Below are positions 43,023-51,065 of a stretch of 64,000 bases of DNA, piece after piece. The position numbers were made by a program, and so were the translations under genes. The first letter of the stretch is position 1; each line of letters begins with the position of its first letter. The notes below the pieces were generated by a model. That model saw nothing but the letters and a program-made list of their open reading frames with translations. It ran no database searches and was not told where the DNA came from. This DNA is from Hymenobacter busanensis (GTDB lineage Bacteria > Bacteroidota > Bacteroidia > Cytophagales > Hymenobacteraceae). The DNA is taken from positions 1 through 64,000 of the forward strand of contig NZ_VTWU01000003.1 of assembly GCF_008727865.1 (NCBI RefSeq), written 5' to 3'.

Positions 43023-43254
43023 TTTTGTTTGATGCAACAAAACACGACACTGTAACATTTTCACGCAACAGCAACATGTGTAACGCAACACGAATACACG
43101 TGCAACACATTACATGTTTACATTACACGTAATACTGAAACACAGTGATACACGTTACAGCGAACAAACCATATACCCCCACTACGCTAAATCGACTAAT
43201 TTCTGGCTTCTCGCCCGGCGTGTAAAAGACACGTCTGTTTCTGCGTAATAAATG

Positions 43255-43285
43255 AGCCCGTGCTACCGGGTTGGCGGCACGGGCT
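43255..43285 (-). terminator. Hairpin after the glycerophosphodiesterase gene
   Basis: AGCCCGTGC / GCACGGGCT 9-bp stem with 13-base loop, 37 bases past the stop at 43322. Confidence 0.65.
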
Positions 43286-43321
43286 TGGGGCAGGTTGTCG
43301 TAGTTGAGTGACTAGGCTGCG

Positions 43322-44152
43322 TTACAGATTGAATACTGTAGCGGCACGGTTCGGATAGTCGGTGGTAAGGCCGTGTACGCCAAGGGTGGCGAGGCGCAAT
43401 AGGTCGGCTTCGGTGTTGACGGTCCAGGCGATGATGGGGAGGCGGGCCTGCCCGCAAGACCAAAGCAAATCGTCCGTCAACAAGGTGTAGCTAGGGCCGA
43501 GGAAAGTAGGCTGAAAGCCGAGGCGCCGCAGGTGCTCGGGCAACGGCAGATCGTCTTCGGTGAGCAGGCAGGTTGGTGTACCGGGCACCATAATGTGAGC
43601 TGCCTGGAGCACGCGATGGTCGAAGGAAAGCCAGGTCGTTCGGCTTAGCATTTGGGCCTGTAGTACGACGCGCAGAACGGCCGCGAAGAAGGCATCGGGC
43701 GTGGGGTGATAGAGCCCGTCGCCGGCGGGGCTGCTCTTGAGTTCTATGCTAAAGCGAGGCAATGGCAAACCTTGCACGCGGGCATAGGCATCGACGGCGG
43801 CAAACACCTCGCGCAGCAACGGTTTGTAGGCTGGCTGGCTGCGTTGATCGGGAAACAAAGGATGTTGCAGGAGGCCACAATCACAGCGTTGAATGAGTTC
43901 GTAATACTGCTGATAAAGGTTGAAGTCGTGGCCTTCCTCGGCAGTAAGTAGCTGGCCTGCGGGGCCGGTGCAAATGAGATGGTTCAGCCAAGGCTCGTGC
44001 GACACCACCACTTGCCCGTCGGCCGACAGCACAACGTCGAGTTCCAGGCCATCGACGGCCCAATCAAGGGCGTGCAGAAAGGCGGGCAGCGTGTTTTCGG
44101 GGCGCAACCCGCGGCAGCCGCGGTGCCCGAAGATGAGAGGCCTGTTGCGCAT
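43322..44152 (-). CDS. Glycerophosphodiester phosphodiesterase
   Basis: 276 residues from the ATG at 44152. GDPD TIM barrel: PLIFGHRGCRGLRPENTLPAF (first catalytic His), GLELDVVLSADGQVVVSHEP (metal-binding Glu/Asp and second His), SIELKSSP and WTVNTEADLLRLATLGVHGLTTDYP. It would release glycerol-3-phosphate from deacylated phospholipids. An in-frame ATG at 44203 would add AYAYAGCCLAFLLSA, a weak hydrophobic stretch; if used, the protein could be exported. Confidence 0.9.
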   Translation of the reverse strand: MRNRPLIFGHRGCRGLRPENTLPAFLHALDWAVDGLELDVVLSADGQVVVSHEPWLNHLICTGPAGQLLTAEEGHDFNLYQQYYELIQRCDCGLLQHPLFPDQRSQPAYKPLLREVFAAVDAYARVQGLPLPRFSIELKSSPAGDGLYHPTPDAFFAAVLRVVLQAQMLSRTTWLSFDHRVLQAAHIMVPGTPTCLLTEDDLPLPEHLRRLGFQPTFLGPSYTLLTDDLLWSCGQARLPIIAWTVNTEADLLRLATLGVHGLTTDYPNRAATVFNL

Positions 44153-44356
44153 GGCAGAGAGAAGAAAGGCTAAACAACAGCCTGCATACGCATACGCAAG
44201 CAAGGCGGCAGAGCATAAGGGCCGCTATGCACCTGTGCGGGGCTGACAACCTACCTGAACCGTTTAAACCGGCTAGGGCGTCAGGCAAAAGATGGTGCCG
44301 CGACGCAGTGGGCTATCGAAAGTGAGACCCGGCGCGTGGCGCTGGCAACAAAGGGA

Positions 44357-44364
44357 TATTTTTG
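44357..44364 (+). promoter_or_regulatory. -7 box for the DUF2939-like gene
   Basis: TATTTTTG, perfect TAnnTTTG match, 25 bases before the ATG at 44390. Confidence 0.6.
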
Positions 44365-44389
44365 GCCCTCGAATTCTAACTCCTACAAC

Positions 44390-45022
44390 ATGAAACGACT
44401 TTGGGTAGTGTTGCTGCTGGTAGCCTTGGTGGCAGGCGGCTATTGGTTCTACCACAATCTGACAACCGGGCCGAAATACGCGCTGGGGCAAGCGGCCAAG
44501 GCGGTACACGACCACGACGTGGCGGCGTTTGAGAAATACGTGAACGTGGAAAGTGTGACCGGCAGTTTGGTAGATCAGGTGACGGCGCAAAGCAGCGTGT
44601 TGGGTCTGCTGAATCCGGCGGGCTTTCTGACGCGAGGAGCCCTGGGCCTGGCCAAACCACAACTGGCCAAGGCCGCCCGCAAAGAAGTGCAACGGTTTGT
44701 AGAAACGGGCTCGTTGGAAGAGGCCGCCGCCAGCTCGCCCAAGCGCACGGTGAAGGTGTCGTTAGCGGGACTGGCCAGCAAAGTCATCAGCCCGGAGAGC
44801 AGCTTCAAGGGGGTGAAGTACGTGAACGAGCAGGGCGAGCAGGCCTTGGTGGGGCTGGAGTTTACGCAGCCCAAGTTCGACACGACGATGGTGCTGGAAG
44901 TGAAGATGCGCGACCGGGGCGACTACTGGCAGGTGACGGAAGTAACGAACATGGGCGAGGTGCTCAAGCACGTGGCGCGGCTGCAAAAGAACAAGTTGCT
45001 GAGCGGCGGCACTGCCGACTAG
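44390..45022 (+). CDS. DUF2939-like membrane-anchored protein
   Basis: 210 residues: one N-terminal helix (LWVVLLLVALVAGGYWFYHNL), GPKYALGQAAKAVHDHDVAAFEKYV, then a soluble domain. The start pattern, with ALxQAAKAVxxHDVxxFEKYVDVxxVxxSLVDQ, is that of DUF2939, function unknown. Ends at a strong bidirectional terminator. ATG at 44390 follows the promoter box directly. Confidence 0.7.
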   Translation: MKRLWVVLLLVALVAGGYWFYHNLTTGPKYALGQAAKAVHDHDVAAFEKYVNVESVTGSLVDQVTAQSSVLGLLNPAGFLTRGALGLAKPQLAKAARKEVQRFVETGSLEEAAASSPKRTVKVSLAGLASKVISPESSFKGVKYVNEQGEQALVGLEFTQPKFDTTMVLEVKMRDRGDYWQVTEVTNMGEVLKHVARLQKNKLLSGGTAD

Positions 45023-45050
45023 CTTTGCCCACAAAGCTCGAAACAAGTAA

Positions 45051-45093
45051 AACGCAAAACGGCCCGGTGCGAGACACCGGGCCGTTTTGCGTT
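45051..45093. terminator. Bidirectional terminator
   Basis: AACGCAAAACGGCCCGGTG and its complement form a perfect 19-bp stem with a 5-base loop, between convergent DUF2939-like and PLDc_N genes; A- and T-runs sit in the outer arms. Confidence 0.85.
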
Positions 45094-45111
45094 TCTGAAT
45101 GGGCTTCGTTG

Positions 45112-45387
45112 CTACGATTTGCCGCGGCCCGAAAGCAGGTAGTAAAGAATCAGCCCCAGGACGGGCAAGAAGTAGATGATGGCAATCCAGAGAATCTTTT
45201 TGCCCAAAGACCACGGCTGACGCAGGGCATCAATCATGGCTACTACGTCGAGGATGAGGATGAGGGCACCCCAGATGGTGTAGGAGCCGTAATCGTCGCG
45301 GCGAGAGCAGCTGCTGAGGGTGAAGCTGGAAATAGCGGCCAGCAGCAGGGCCAGTGGGCGGAAGGAAGTGGTGAGTGCGCGGTTCAT
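45112..45387 (-). CDS. PLDc_N-type small membrane lipoprotein
   Basis: 91 residues from the ATG at 45387. Hydrophobic signal ending in a lipobox-like FTLSSCSRRD, then the PLDc_N pattern of two helices (YTIWGALILILDVVAMIDALR; ILWIAIIYFLPVLGLILYYLLSGR). This motif forms the membrane part of cardiolipin synthases but here stands alone; such proteins are common and of unknown function. Confidence 0.75.
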   Translation of the reverse strand: MNRALTTSFRPLALLLAAISSFTLSSCSRRDDYGSYTIWGALILILDVVAMIDALRQPWSLGKKILWIAIIYFLPVLGLILYYLLSGRGKS

Positions 45388-45500
45388 GCGAATTGGTTGC
45401 GTTTGTGGTGTGGGAAGGAATTTGCCACTTCTACGCAAGCATTCGACAATGGATATAAAGAGGAGCTTTTGCAGTACATAATGTATTGACAATCAGTAAA

Positions 45501-46133
45501 CTAACGCAAAAAGTTACTAATTTCCTGCGCAAACGACAGCGCTGTTTCGGGTAACACGATGAGCGTGAGGACGATGCCGTAGAGGGCACCGTAGAGGTGG
45601 GCATCGTGGTTGATGCCGTCGGCGGCGATGCGGCGGGACTGGTAGTAGGTATAGGCCAGGTAAACGAAGGCCCAGATGAAGCCGGGGATGGGAATGGGCA
45701 GGGGAAAGACAATCATCTTGGCGGTGGGCTCGAAGAGGATGCTGGCGAAGATGACGGACGAGACGCCGCCCGAGGCACCGAGGCTGCGGTAGTCGGGGTC
45801 GTGGCGGTGCTTGAAGTAAGTGGGAACGTCGGAGAGGACGATACCGCCGAGGTAGAGCAGCAGGAACAGCAGCAGGCCCGTGGTGGGCCCGAAGGCATCG
45901 GCGAAATAGTAGCGGGCGGGGCGGCTCAGCGAGTAAAACGCGAGCATATTGAAAGCCAGGTGCGAGATGTCGGCGTGGAGGAAGCCGGAGGTGAGGAAGC
46001 GGTGCCATTCGTTACGCTTGCGCACGAGGTAGGGCGACATGACCCAGCTTTCGGTGAGGCTGGGGTTGGACCAGGCGTAGACGGAAGCAGCGCAGGTTAC
46101 GCCGATAAGGATGAGGACGGCATCGATATGCAT
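45501..46133 (-). CDS. Rhomboid-family intramembrane serine protease
   Basis: 210 residues with about six helices. Catalytic serine in LGASGGVSSVIF and histidine in NHDAHLYGALYGIV, with the conserved RFLTSGFLHADISHLAFNML before them. Cleaves single-pass membrane proteins within the membrane. Short relative to GlpG; no extra domain. Lies before the repeat at 46219-46323. Confidence 0.9.
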   Translation of the reverse strand: MHIDAVLILIGVTCAASVYAWSNPSLTESWVMSPYLVRKRNEWHRFLTSGFLHADISHLAFNMLAFYSLSRPARYYFADAFGPTTGLLLFLLLYLGGIVLSDVPTYFKHRHDPDYRSLGASGGVSSVIFASILFEPTAKMIVFPLPIPIPGFIWAFVYLAYTYYQSRRIAADGINHDAHLYGALYGIVLTLIVLPETALSFAQEISNFLR

Positions 46134-46458
46134 GAGGGCGAGGGAGGGGCTGAACGGGGGCTCAGCGGTGAAGGGAAGAAGGAGCGGGTAAAGCCGATGG
46201 GGAAAGGGGCAGAAAGGGCGTCATGCAGAGGCGCAGCCGAAGCATCTCGCTTGTTTGGGCGGATAGTAAAGTCAGTACCTGTCGTCAGCACGCGAGATGC
46301 TTCGGCTACGCCTCTGCATGACGTTCTAGAGGAGCGGTAGAGATGCTTCGCTTACGCTCTGCATGACGGGCTGGGGAAGCGGTAAAAATGCTTGGCTACG
46401 CCGACCTTCGGTTCGACTGTACTCAGCATCATAGGCTATTCAGCCTATATGAACACGG
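46134..46458. other. Intergenic region with palindromic repeat
   Basis: Holds repeat copy 2 (46219-46323) and two degraded right-arm-like fragments at about 46334-46367 and 46379-46432. No gene or clear promoter box was seen. Confidence 0.6.
46219..46323. repeat. Palindromic intergenic repeat, copy 2
   Basis: Same termini (CGTCATGC...GCATGACG), arms AGCATCTCGC and GCGAGATGCTTCGGC, and central GATAGTAAA as copies at 22967 and 50911. The unpaired centre is longer by about 8 bases. A right-arm-only fragment follows at 46334-46367. Confidence 0.85.
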
Positions 46459-47436
46459 CTAACTCTCGCGCTCCATGAGCTGCAGAGCGAGGCCGCGGAG
46501 GAGAGCTTTGCGGGCGGTGGGAGCGGCTTGGACGGCGTCGAGGTGGTAGAGGGCGTCCTGGAAGTACTCGTTGATGAGGGCTTCGGTGCGGGTACGGATT
46601 TGTAGCTCGTCGTATACGGCCGTAATGGCCTGCACCTTGGCTTCAGCGGTTTCGGGGGTGTTCAGCCCTAGCCAATGGTGTAGCGTGGCTTTCTGGGCCT
46701 CGTTTGCGCCTTCCAGCGCGGTGAGGAGCAGGTAGGTCTTCTTGCCCGACACAATGTCGCCGCCGACGCGCTTGCCGAAGGTGGCCGCGTCGCCGTAGAC
46801 GTCGAGGAGGTCGTCGCGCAGCTGGAAAGCCAGGCCAATGTCGGTGCCGAAGCGGCGGAGGTGGTCGGCATCGTCGGGGGAAGCGCCGCCGAGGCGGGCG
46901 CCCAGCTCCAGGGCGAAGCCGAGGAGGACGGCCGTTTTCAGGCGAATCATGTCGAGGTACTGCGGGATGCTCACGTGGGCTTCGGTTTCGAAGTTCATGT
47001 CGAGCTGCTGGCCTTCGCAGACTTCGGCGGCGGTTTGGCTGAAGCGCTGGAGCAACTCGCGCAGCAACGCGGGCTCAATGTCGAAGAGCAGCTCGTAGGC
47101 GCGCACCACCATCACGTCGCCCGAAAGGATGGCCACGTTGGGGTTCCACTGGACGTGCACCGTGGGCTGGCCGCGGCGCAGCGGGGCCTGGTCCATGATG
47201 TCGTCGTGGAGCAGGGTGAAGTTGTGGAAGACTTCGACGGCCAGGGCGGGCTTCAGGGCCACCTGCCAGTCGTCGGTGAAGAGGTGGGCGCCGAGCAGGG
47301 TGAGCAGCGGGCGGATGCGCTTGCCGCCCATGCTCATGCTGTAGCGGATGGGCTCGTAGAGTTCCTGGGGGGTTTCGCCGTAGCGCAGGTCGGCCAGGGC
47401 AGCGGAGAGGGCAGCAGAGAAATCGGAAAGATCCAC
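46459..47436 (-). CDS. Polyprenyl synthetase (isoprenyl diphosphate synthase)
   Basis: 325 residues. Elongates isoprenyl diphosphates for quinones or undecaprenol-type lipids. First aspartate-rich motif LLHDDIMDQAPLRRG, second QLRDDLLDVYGD, and GGKRIRPLLTLLGAHL. I use the GTG at 47436 ((M)DLSDFSAAL), because homologues start near LYEPIRYSMSMGGKR; a TTG at 47466 would fall inside the TACCTTGC promoter-like box (47463-47470). Chain length is not predictable by eye. Could supply pcrB. Confidence 0.9.
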   Translation of the reverse strand: MDLSDFSAALSAALADLRYGETPQELYEPIRYSMSMGGKRIRPLLTLLGAHLFTDDWQVALKPALAVEVFHNFTLLHDDIMDQAPLRRGQPTVHVQWNPNVAILSGDVMVVRAYELLFDIEPALLRELLQRFSQTAAEVCEGQQLDMNFETEAHVSIPQYLDMIRLKTAVLLGFALELGARLGGASPDDADHLRRFGTDIGLAFQLRDDLLDVYGDAATFGKRVGGDIVSGKKTYLLLTALEGANEAQKATLHHWLGLNTPETAEAKVQAITAVYDELQIRTRTEALINEYFQDALYHLDAVQAAPTARKALLRGLALQLMERES

Positions 47437-47506
47437 GGAGGAAGGCGGCGAGAATGTGGGGTGCAAGGTACGGAGGCGCGGCGCAGGCTGGGGGTTGCGC
47501 AGGCGG

Positions 47507-47800
47507 TTATGGAGCTAAACACGAAAGGGGCGTTTTAGGCTTGGAGAAATTGTGACCGGAGCTGGAACGACTGAAACCATGCCCGGAACGGGTGCGGTTG
47601 GTGCCGGAAGCATGAGTGCCGAACCCGGAACGACCGAAACCATACCTGGAACTGTTGGGACCGGACCCGGAACGACTGCGCCCGGTGCCGGAGCGGCCGG
47701 GACCATAGCCGGAACGCCCGCGGCCGGTGCCGGAGCGGCCGGGACCAGTGCCGGAGTCGTTGGGACTGGTGCCGGGGATTTGGGAGCAAAAACGGCGCAT
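47507..47800 (-). repeat. Tandem GC-rich repeat with a possible Arg/Gly/Ser reading frame
   Basis: A block of imperfect repeats of about 15-21 bases (unit around CCGGAACG/CCGGAGCGGCC). One 24-bp segment is repeated exactly at 47682-47705 and 47724-47747. Several frames are open; the minus-strand frame reads GTGPGRSGTGRGRSGYGPGR-like, resembling the basic, Gly-rich C-terminus of RNase R just upstream in the transcript, but in a different frame and after a terminator. It could be a small protein (97 residues from the ATG at 47800) or only a repeat. Confidence 0.45.
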
Positions 47801-47811
47801 GTTGGAACGCG

Positions 47812-47848
47812 AAACCGCCCCGCCGGCACGGGGCTGGCGGGGCGGTTT
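47812..47848 (-). terminator. Terminator of RNase R gene
   Basis: AAACCGCCCCGCC / GGCGGGGCGGTTT stem (13 bp) with an 11-base loop, 66 bases beyond the stop at 47914. Followed by TTCGCG on the transcript, without a long U-run. Confidence 0.75.
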
Positions 47849-47913
47849 TGTCTTGAAGCAGGGGGGTCTGGGCGGGCGTCAGCAACGACGGAACCACGCC
47901 AGTGGCAAGTTGG

Positions 47914-50517
47914 CTAGCGGTGGAAGCCGCTGCGGCCGCCTTTCTTGCCGCCGCCGGATTTACCGCCCGACTTGCCGCCGGGGCGGCCGGAGCCGTCGCC
48001 ACTGCGGCTGCTGCCGCCACGCGGGCCGCGGTCGTCGCGGGAGCGGCCGGCGTAGCCGTCGGATTTGGCGCGACCCTCGCGGCGCTGGTTGCTGCCGCGG
48101 CCTTCGGTTACCAGCTCCAGGTCGATGGTGCGGTCGAGCAGGTTGGCGGCTTTGATGATGACCTCCACCTTGTCGCCGAAGCGGATGATGCGGCCGGTAT
48201 TGCGGCCGATGACGCGCAGGTTCTCCTTGTCCAGCTCGAAGAAGTCCTCCGGAATGTCGGCCAGGCGGGCCATGCCTTCGCTCTTGGTTTCGCCCATCTC
48301 CACGTACATGCCCCACTCGGTGAGGCCCGACACGACGCCGGTGAACTTCTCGCCCACGTGCTCGGCCATGAACTCGACCTGCTTGTACTTGATGCTGGCG
48401 CGCTCGGCCTGAGCAGCCCGCTTCTCGCGCTCCGAGGAGTGCTTGCAGTCGGCTTCCAGCTCGTCCACGTCGGCGCTTTTGCCGCCGTGCAGGTAGTGCT
48501 CCAGCAGGCGGTGGGCCATCATGTCGGGGTAGCGGCGGATGGGCGAGGTGAAGTGCGAGTAGTGGTCGAAGGCGAGGCCAAAGTGGCCCAGCGGCTCGGT
48601 AGTGTAAATGGCCTTCGACATGGAACGCACGGCCAGGGCCTGAATGACGGACTGCTCGGGCTTGCCCTCTACCTCGGCGGTGAGCTGGTTGAGTTGCTTG
48701 CTGATGTCGGAGCCTTCGGCGAAGTTGAGCGAGTGGCCGAACTGGCGGGCAAACTGGGCGAAGTTTTCGAGGCGGTCGGGGTCGGGCGCGTCGTGGGTGC
48801 GGTACACCATCGTGAGGCGCGGCTTGCGGGGCTTGAGGCGGAACACGTAGTCGGCCACCTTGCGGTTGGCCAGCAGCATGAACTCCTCGATGAGCTTGTG
48901 GGCGTCTTTGCGCTCCTTGATGAACACGCCCACCGGCTTGCCTTCCTCGTCGAGCTTGAACTTGACCTCGGGCGCCTCGAAGCTGATGGCGCCCTTGCGG
49001 AAGCGTTCGGCCTGCAGCTTTTTGGCAATGCGGTTGAGCAGGTTGATGTCGTCGGCGTAGTCGCCCTCGCCCGACTCGATGCGCTCCTGGGCCTCTTCGT
49101 AGGTGAAGCGGCGGTCGGAGTGAATGACGGTGCGGCCAAACCAGGAGTCGTAGAGCTTGCCTTTCTCGTCCAATTCAAACACGGCCGAGAAGGTGAGCTT
49201 GTCCTCGTGGGGGCGCAGCGAGCAAAGCCCGTTGGAGAGGCGCTCGGGCAGCATCGGAATGGTGCGGTCGACGAGGTACACCGAGGTAGCGCGGTGCTTG
49301 GCTTCCTTCTCCAGGCGCGTGCCGGGCAGCACGTAGTGCGTCACGTCGGCAATGTGCACCCCGATTTCGTAGTGGCCGTTGTCGAGCGTGCGCAACGACA
49401 GGGCATCGTCGAAGTCCTTCGCGTCGACGGGGTCGATGGTGAAGGTGGTGACGGGGCGGAAGTCGCGGCGCTTGGCAATTTCGGCAGGGCTGATGCTGGC
49501 CGGAATGGCGTCGGCTTCCTTCTCCACTTCCTCGGGAAACTCGAAGGGCAGGCCGTACTCGGCCATGATGGCGTTGATTTCGGCCTCGTGGCCACCGGCG
49601 GGGCCGAAGGTGCGCACCACTTCGCCCACGGGCTGGCGGCCGGCCTCGGTGGGCCACTCGGTAATCTTCACCACCACTTTGTCGCCGTTCTGAGCCTCGC
49701 CCAGCGCGTGGGGCGGCACAAACACATCGAAGTAAAGCTTCTTGTAGTCGGGCTGCACAAAGCCAAAGCCGGCCTGCATCTGAATGCGGCCCACGACTTC
49801 CTCCTTCACGCGCTCGAGTACTTCCACCACGTCGCCGGTAGGCTTCCCGTCACGGTTCTGACCGATGCGCACCTTCACCGTGTCGCCGTCCATGGCAAAA
49901 GCCAGACGGTCGGTAAACACGCGCAGGTCCTCGGGCAGCTCGTCGCTCACGATGAAGGCGAACTTGGTGTTGGCCAGGTCCACGGTGCCGGTAATGTAGT
50001 TGCTGCCTTGCTCGCGGTGCTCACGCAGGCTGCCGGGGCGGCGGTTGCGCTCGGGCCCGGGGCCGGGCATGTCGAAGCCGGCCGAGCGGCGGCGGTGCAC
50101 GATGGGGTCGTGGGGCTGCTGCTCGGTGAGGTTTTCGAGGGGACGGCGGTTGCGGGGCTGGTAGCCAGCAGCCGGGGCCTCGCTCCCACCGTCGGCGGGC
50201 TGGTCCTGGGCGGGGCGCTGGGTGGCGTCGGTACGGCCGGGAATTTCCACCAAGCGGTAATCGTCGTTTTGGAGCAGGGCCACGTGGCCGCTTTTCTTGA
50301 GGCTCTTGAGCACGTCGAACAGGCTTTCGCGCTGCTCTTTGTCGACCACGCCGAGGCGGCGGGCGAGCTGGCGGTAGTTGAACACCTTGCCGGGGTTGTC
50401 GGCGAAGATGCGGAAGACGAGGGTCTTGTTGATGACGGCCGACGGGGCGGCTTGGTCACGGCGGCGGGCCGGGTCGCGCTGCGGGCGCGGGGCATCCGAG
50501 TTGTTGTTTCTCTTCAT
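47914..50517 (-). CDS. rnr: Ribonuclease R
   Basis: 867 residues. 3'-5' exoribonuclease. N-terminal basic tail and HTH-like region (residues ~20-80), cold-shock domains, RNB catalytic domain with the metal-binding aspartates in DPVDAKDFDDALSL and YVLPGTRLEKEA, and an S1 domain (FTGVVSGLTEWGMYVEM). The C-terminus is rich in Arg, Gly, Ser and Lys (GGSSRSGDGSGRPGGKSGG). Start ATG at 50517 gives MKRNNNSDAPRPQ; earlier in-frame codons lack family features. Confidence 0.95.
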   Translation of the reverse strand: MKRNNNSDAPRPQRDPARRRDQAAPSAVINKTLVFRIFADNPGKVFNYRQLARRLGVVDKEQRESLFDVLKSLKKSGHVALLQNDDYRLVEIPGRTDATQRPAQDQPADGGSEAPAAGYQPRNRRPLENLTEQQPHDPIVHRRRSAGFDMPGPGPERNRRPGSLREHREQGSNYITGTVDLANTKFAFIVSDELPEDLRVFTDRLAFAMDGDTVKVRIGQNRDGKPTGDVVEVLERVKEEVVGRIQMQAGFGFVQPDYKKLYFDVFVPPHALGEAQNGDKVVVKITEWPTEAGRQPVGEVVRTFGPAGGHEAEINAIMAEYGLPFEFPEEVEKEADAIPASISPAEIAKRRDFRPVTTFTIDPVDAKDFDDALSLRTLDNGHYEIGVHIADVTHYVLPGTRLEKEAKHRATSVYLVDRTIPMLPERLSNGLCSLRPHEDKLTFSAVFELDEKGKLYDSWFGRTVIHSDRRFTYEEAQERIESGEGDYADDINLLNRIAKKLQAERFRKGAISFEAPEVKFKLDEEGKPVGVFIKERKDAHKLIEEFMLLANRKVADYVFRLKPRKPRLTMVYRTHDAPDPDRLENFAQFARQFGHSLNFAEGSDISKQLNQLTAEVEGKPEQSVIQALAVRSMSKAIYTTEPLGHFGLAFDHYSHFTSPIRRYPDMMAHRLLEHYLHGGKSADVDELEADCKHSSEREKRAAQAERASIKYKQVEFMAEHVGEKFTGVVSGLTEWGMYVEMGETKSEGMARLADIPEDFFELDKENLRVIGRNTGRIIRFGDKVEVIIKAANLLDRTIDLELVTEGRGSNQRREGRAKSDGYAGRSRDDRGPRGGSSRSGDGSGRPGGKSGGKSGGGKKGGRSGFHR

Positions 50518-50910
50518 GTTGAAAAGGGTCGCCGCCGGGCTGCGTTGGGTATTTCTGACGGGCGGCGAGTTAGCGGAAAAAAGCAGGCCAATGCGCACCG
50601 CGTTTCGGGCGGGCCTGCAGGGTGAATATGGACGCCGGCGCATTTTGGTTGCGCCCGACGAGGGGAAAGTGGTCTAGTGTTCGAAACCCGACCGACTTAA
50701 GTTGTGCGAAAGATCAGAACTTCTGAATACTTCACGGAAAGTTGACGTGCTGCGGGTGGCAGGTGGGCAGCACGTCTGGCAAGCAGCGGGTTTTTAGCCG
50801 CTATACGCTACGCACGAGGTTTGGGGCGTGGCGGAAATGGTTTGGAAGTGGTGATACGCTTAAAAGGGCTGAAATGACGTGCGCGAATAATTACCGGGTT
50901 GAATAAAGAC
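50518..50910. other. Intergenic region upstream of RNase R, no gene seen
   Basis: No coding frame stands out and no perfect TAnnTTTG box was found on the minus strand. It must hold the rnr promoter, but I cannot place it. Confidence 0.35.
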
Positions 50911-51007
50911 CGTCATGCAGAGCGTAAGCGAAGCATCTCGCGTGTTTAGTCAGATAGTAAAATCACTCATCAGCACGCGAGATGCTTCGCTTACGCTCTG
51001 CATGACG
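50911..51007. repeat. Palindromic intergenic repeat, copy 3
   Basis: Starts CGTCATGCAGAGCGTAAGCG and ends CGCTTACGCTCTGCATGACG: the outer 20 bases are perfectly complementary. Inner arms AAGCATCTCGCG / CGCGAGATGCTT and central GATAGTAAA as in the other two copies. A degraded half copy follows (about 51015-51056). The most symmetric copy of the three. Confidence 0.9.
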
Positions 51008-51065
51008 TTCACACGAAGCGGTAGAGATGTTTCGACTGCGCTCAGCATGACGGGCTGCTATCCAC

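Larger units (their letters stand above)
42568..43225. repeat. Cluster of TGTAA/TTACA pentamers around the HTH gene
   Basis: By hand I count 17 copies of TGTAA or TTACA: starts at 42568, 42719, 42753, 42766, 42808, 42843, 42852, 42898, 43009, 43017, 43051, 43079, 43110, 43118, 43123, 43155 and 43221. Seven are inside the HTH gene, one lies before parS, the rest upstream. In random sequence about one would be expected in this length. Closest group: 43110-43127 (three in 18 bases). This looks like a protein-binding region; whether it is the HTH protein that binds is an inference. Confidence 0.7.

Noticed and set aside
47437-47466. TTG start for the polyprenyl synthetase
   Set aside because: It falls inside a TACCTTGC promoter-like box, and the GTG at 47436 matches where homologues begin.
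47902-50625. 907-codon plus-strand frame opposite RNase R
   Set aside because: RNase R on the minus strand carries the full domain set; the plus frame is its shadow.
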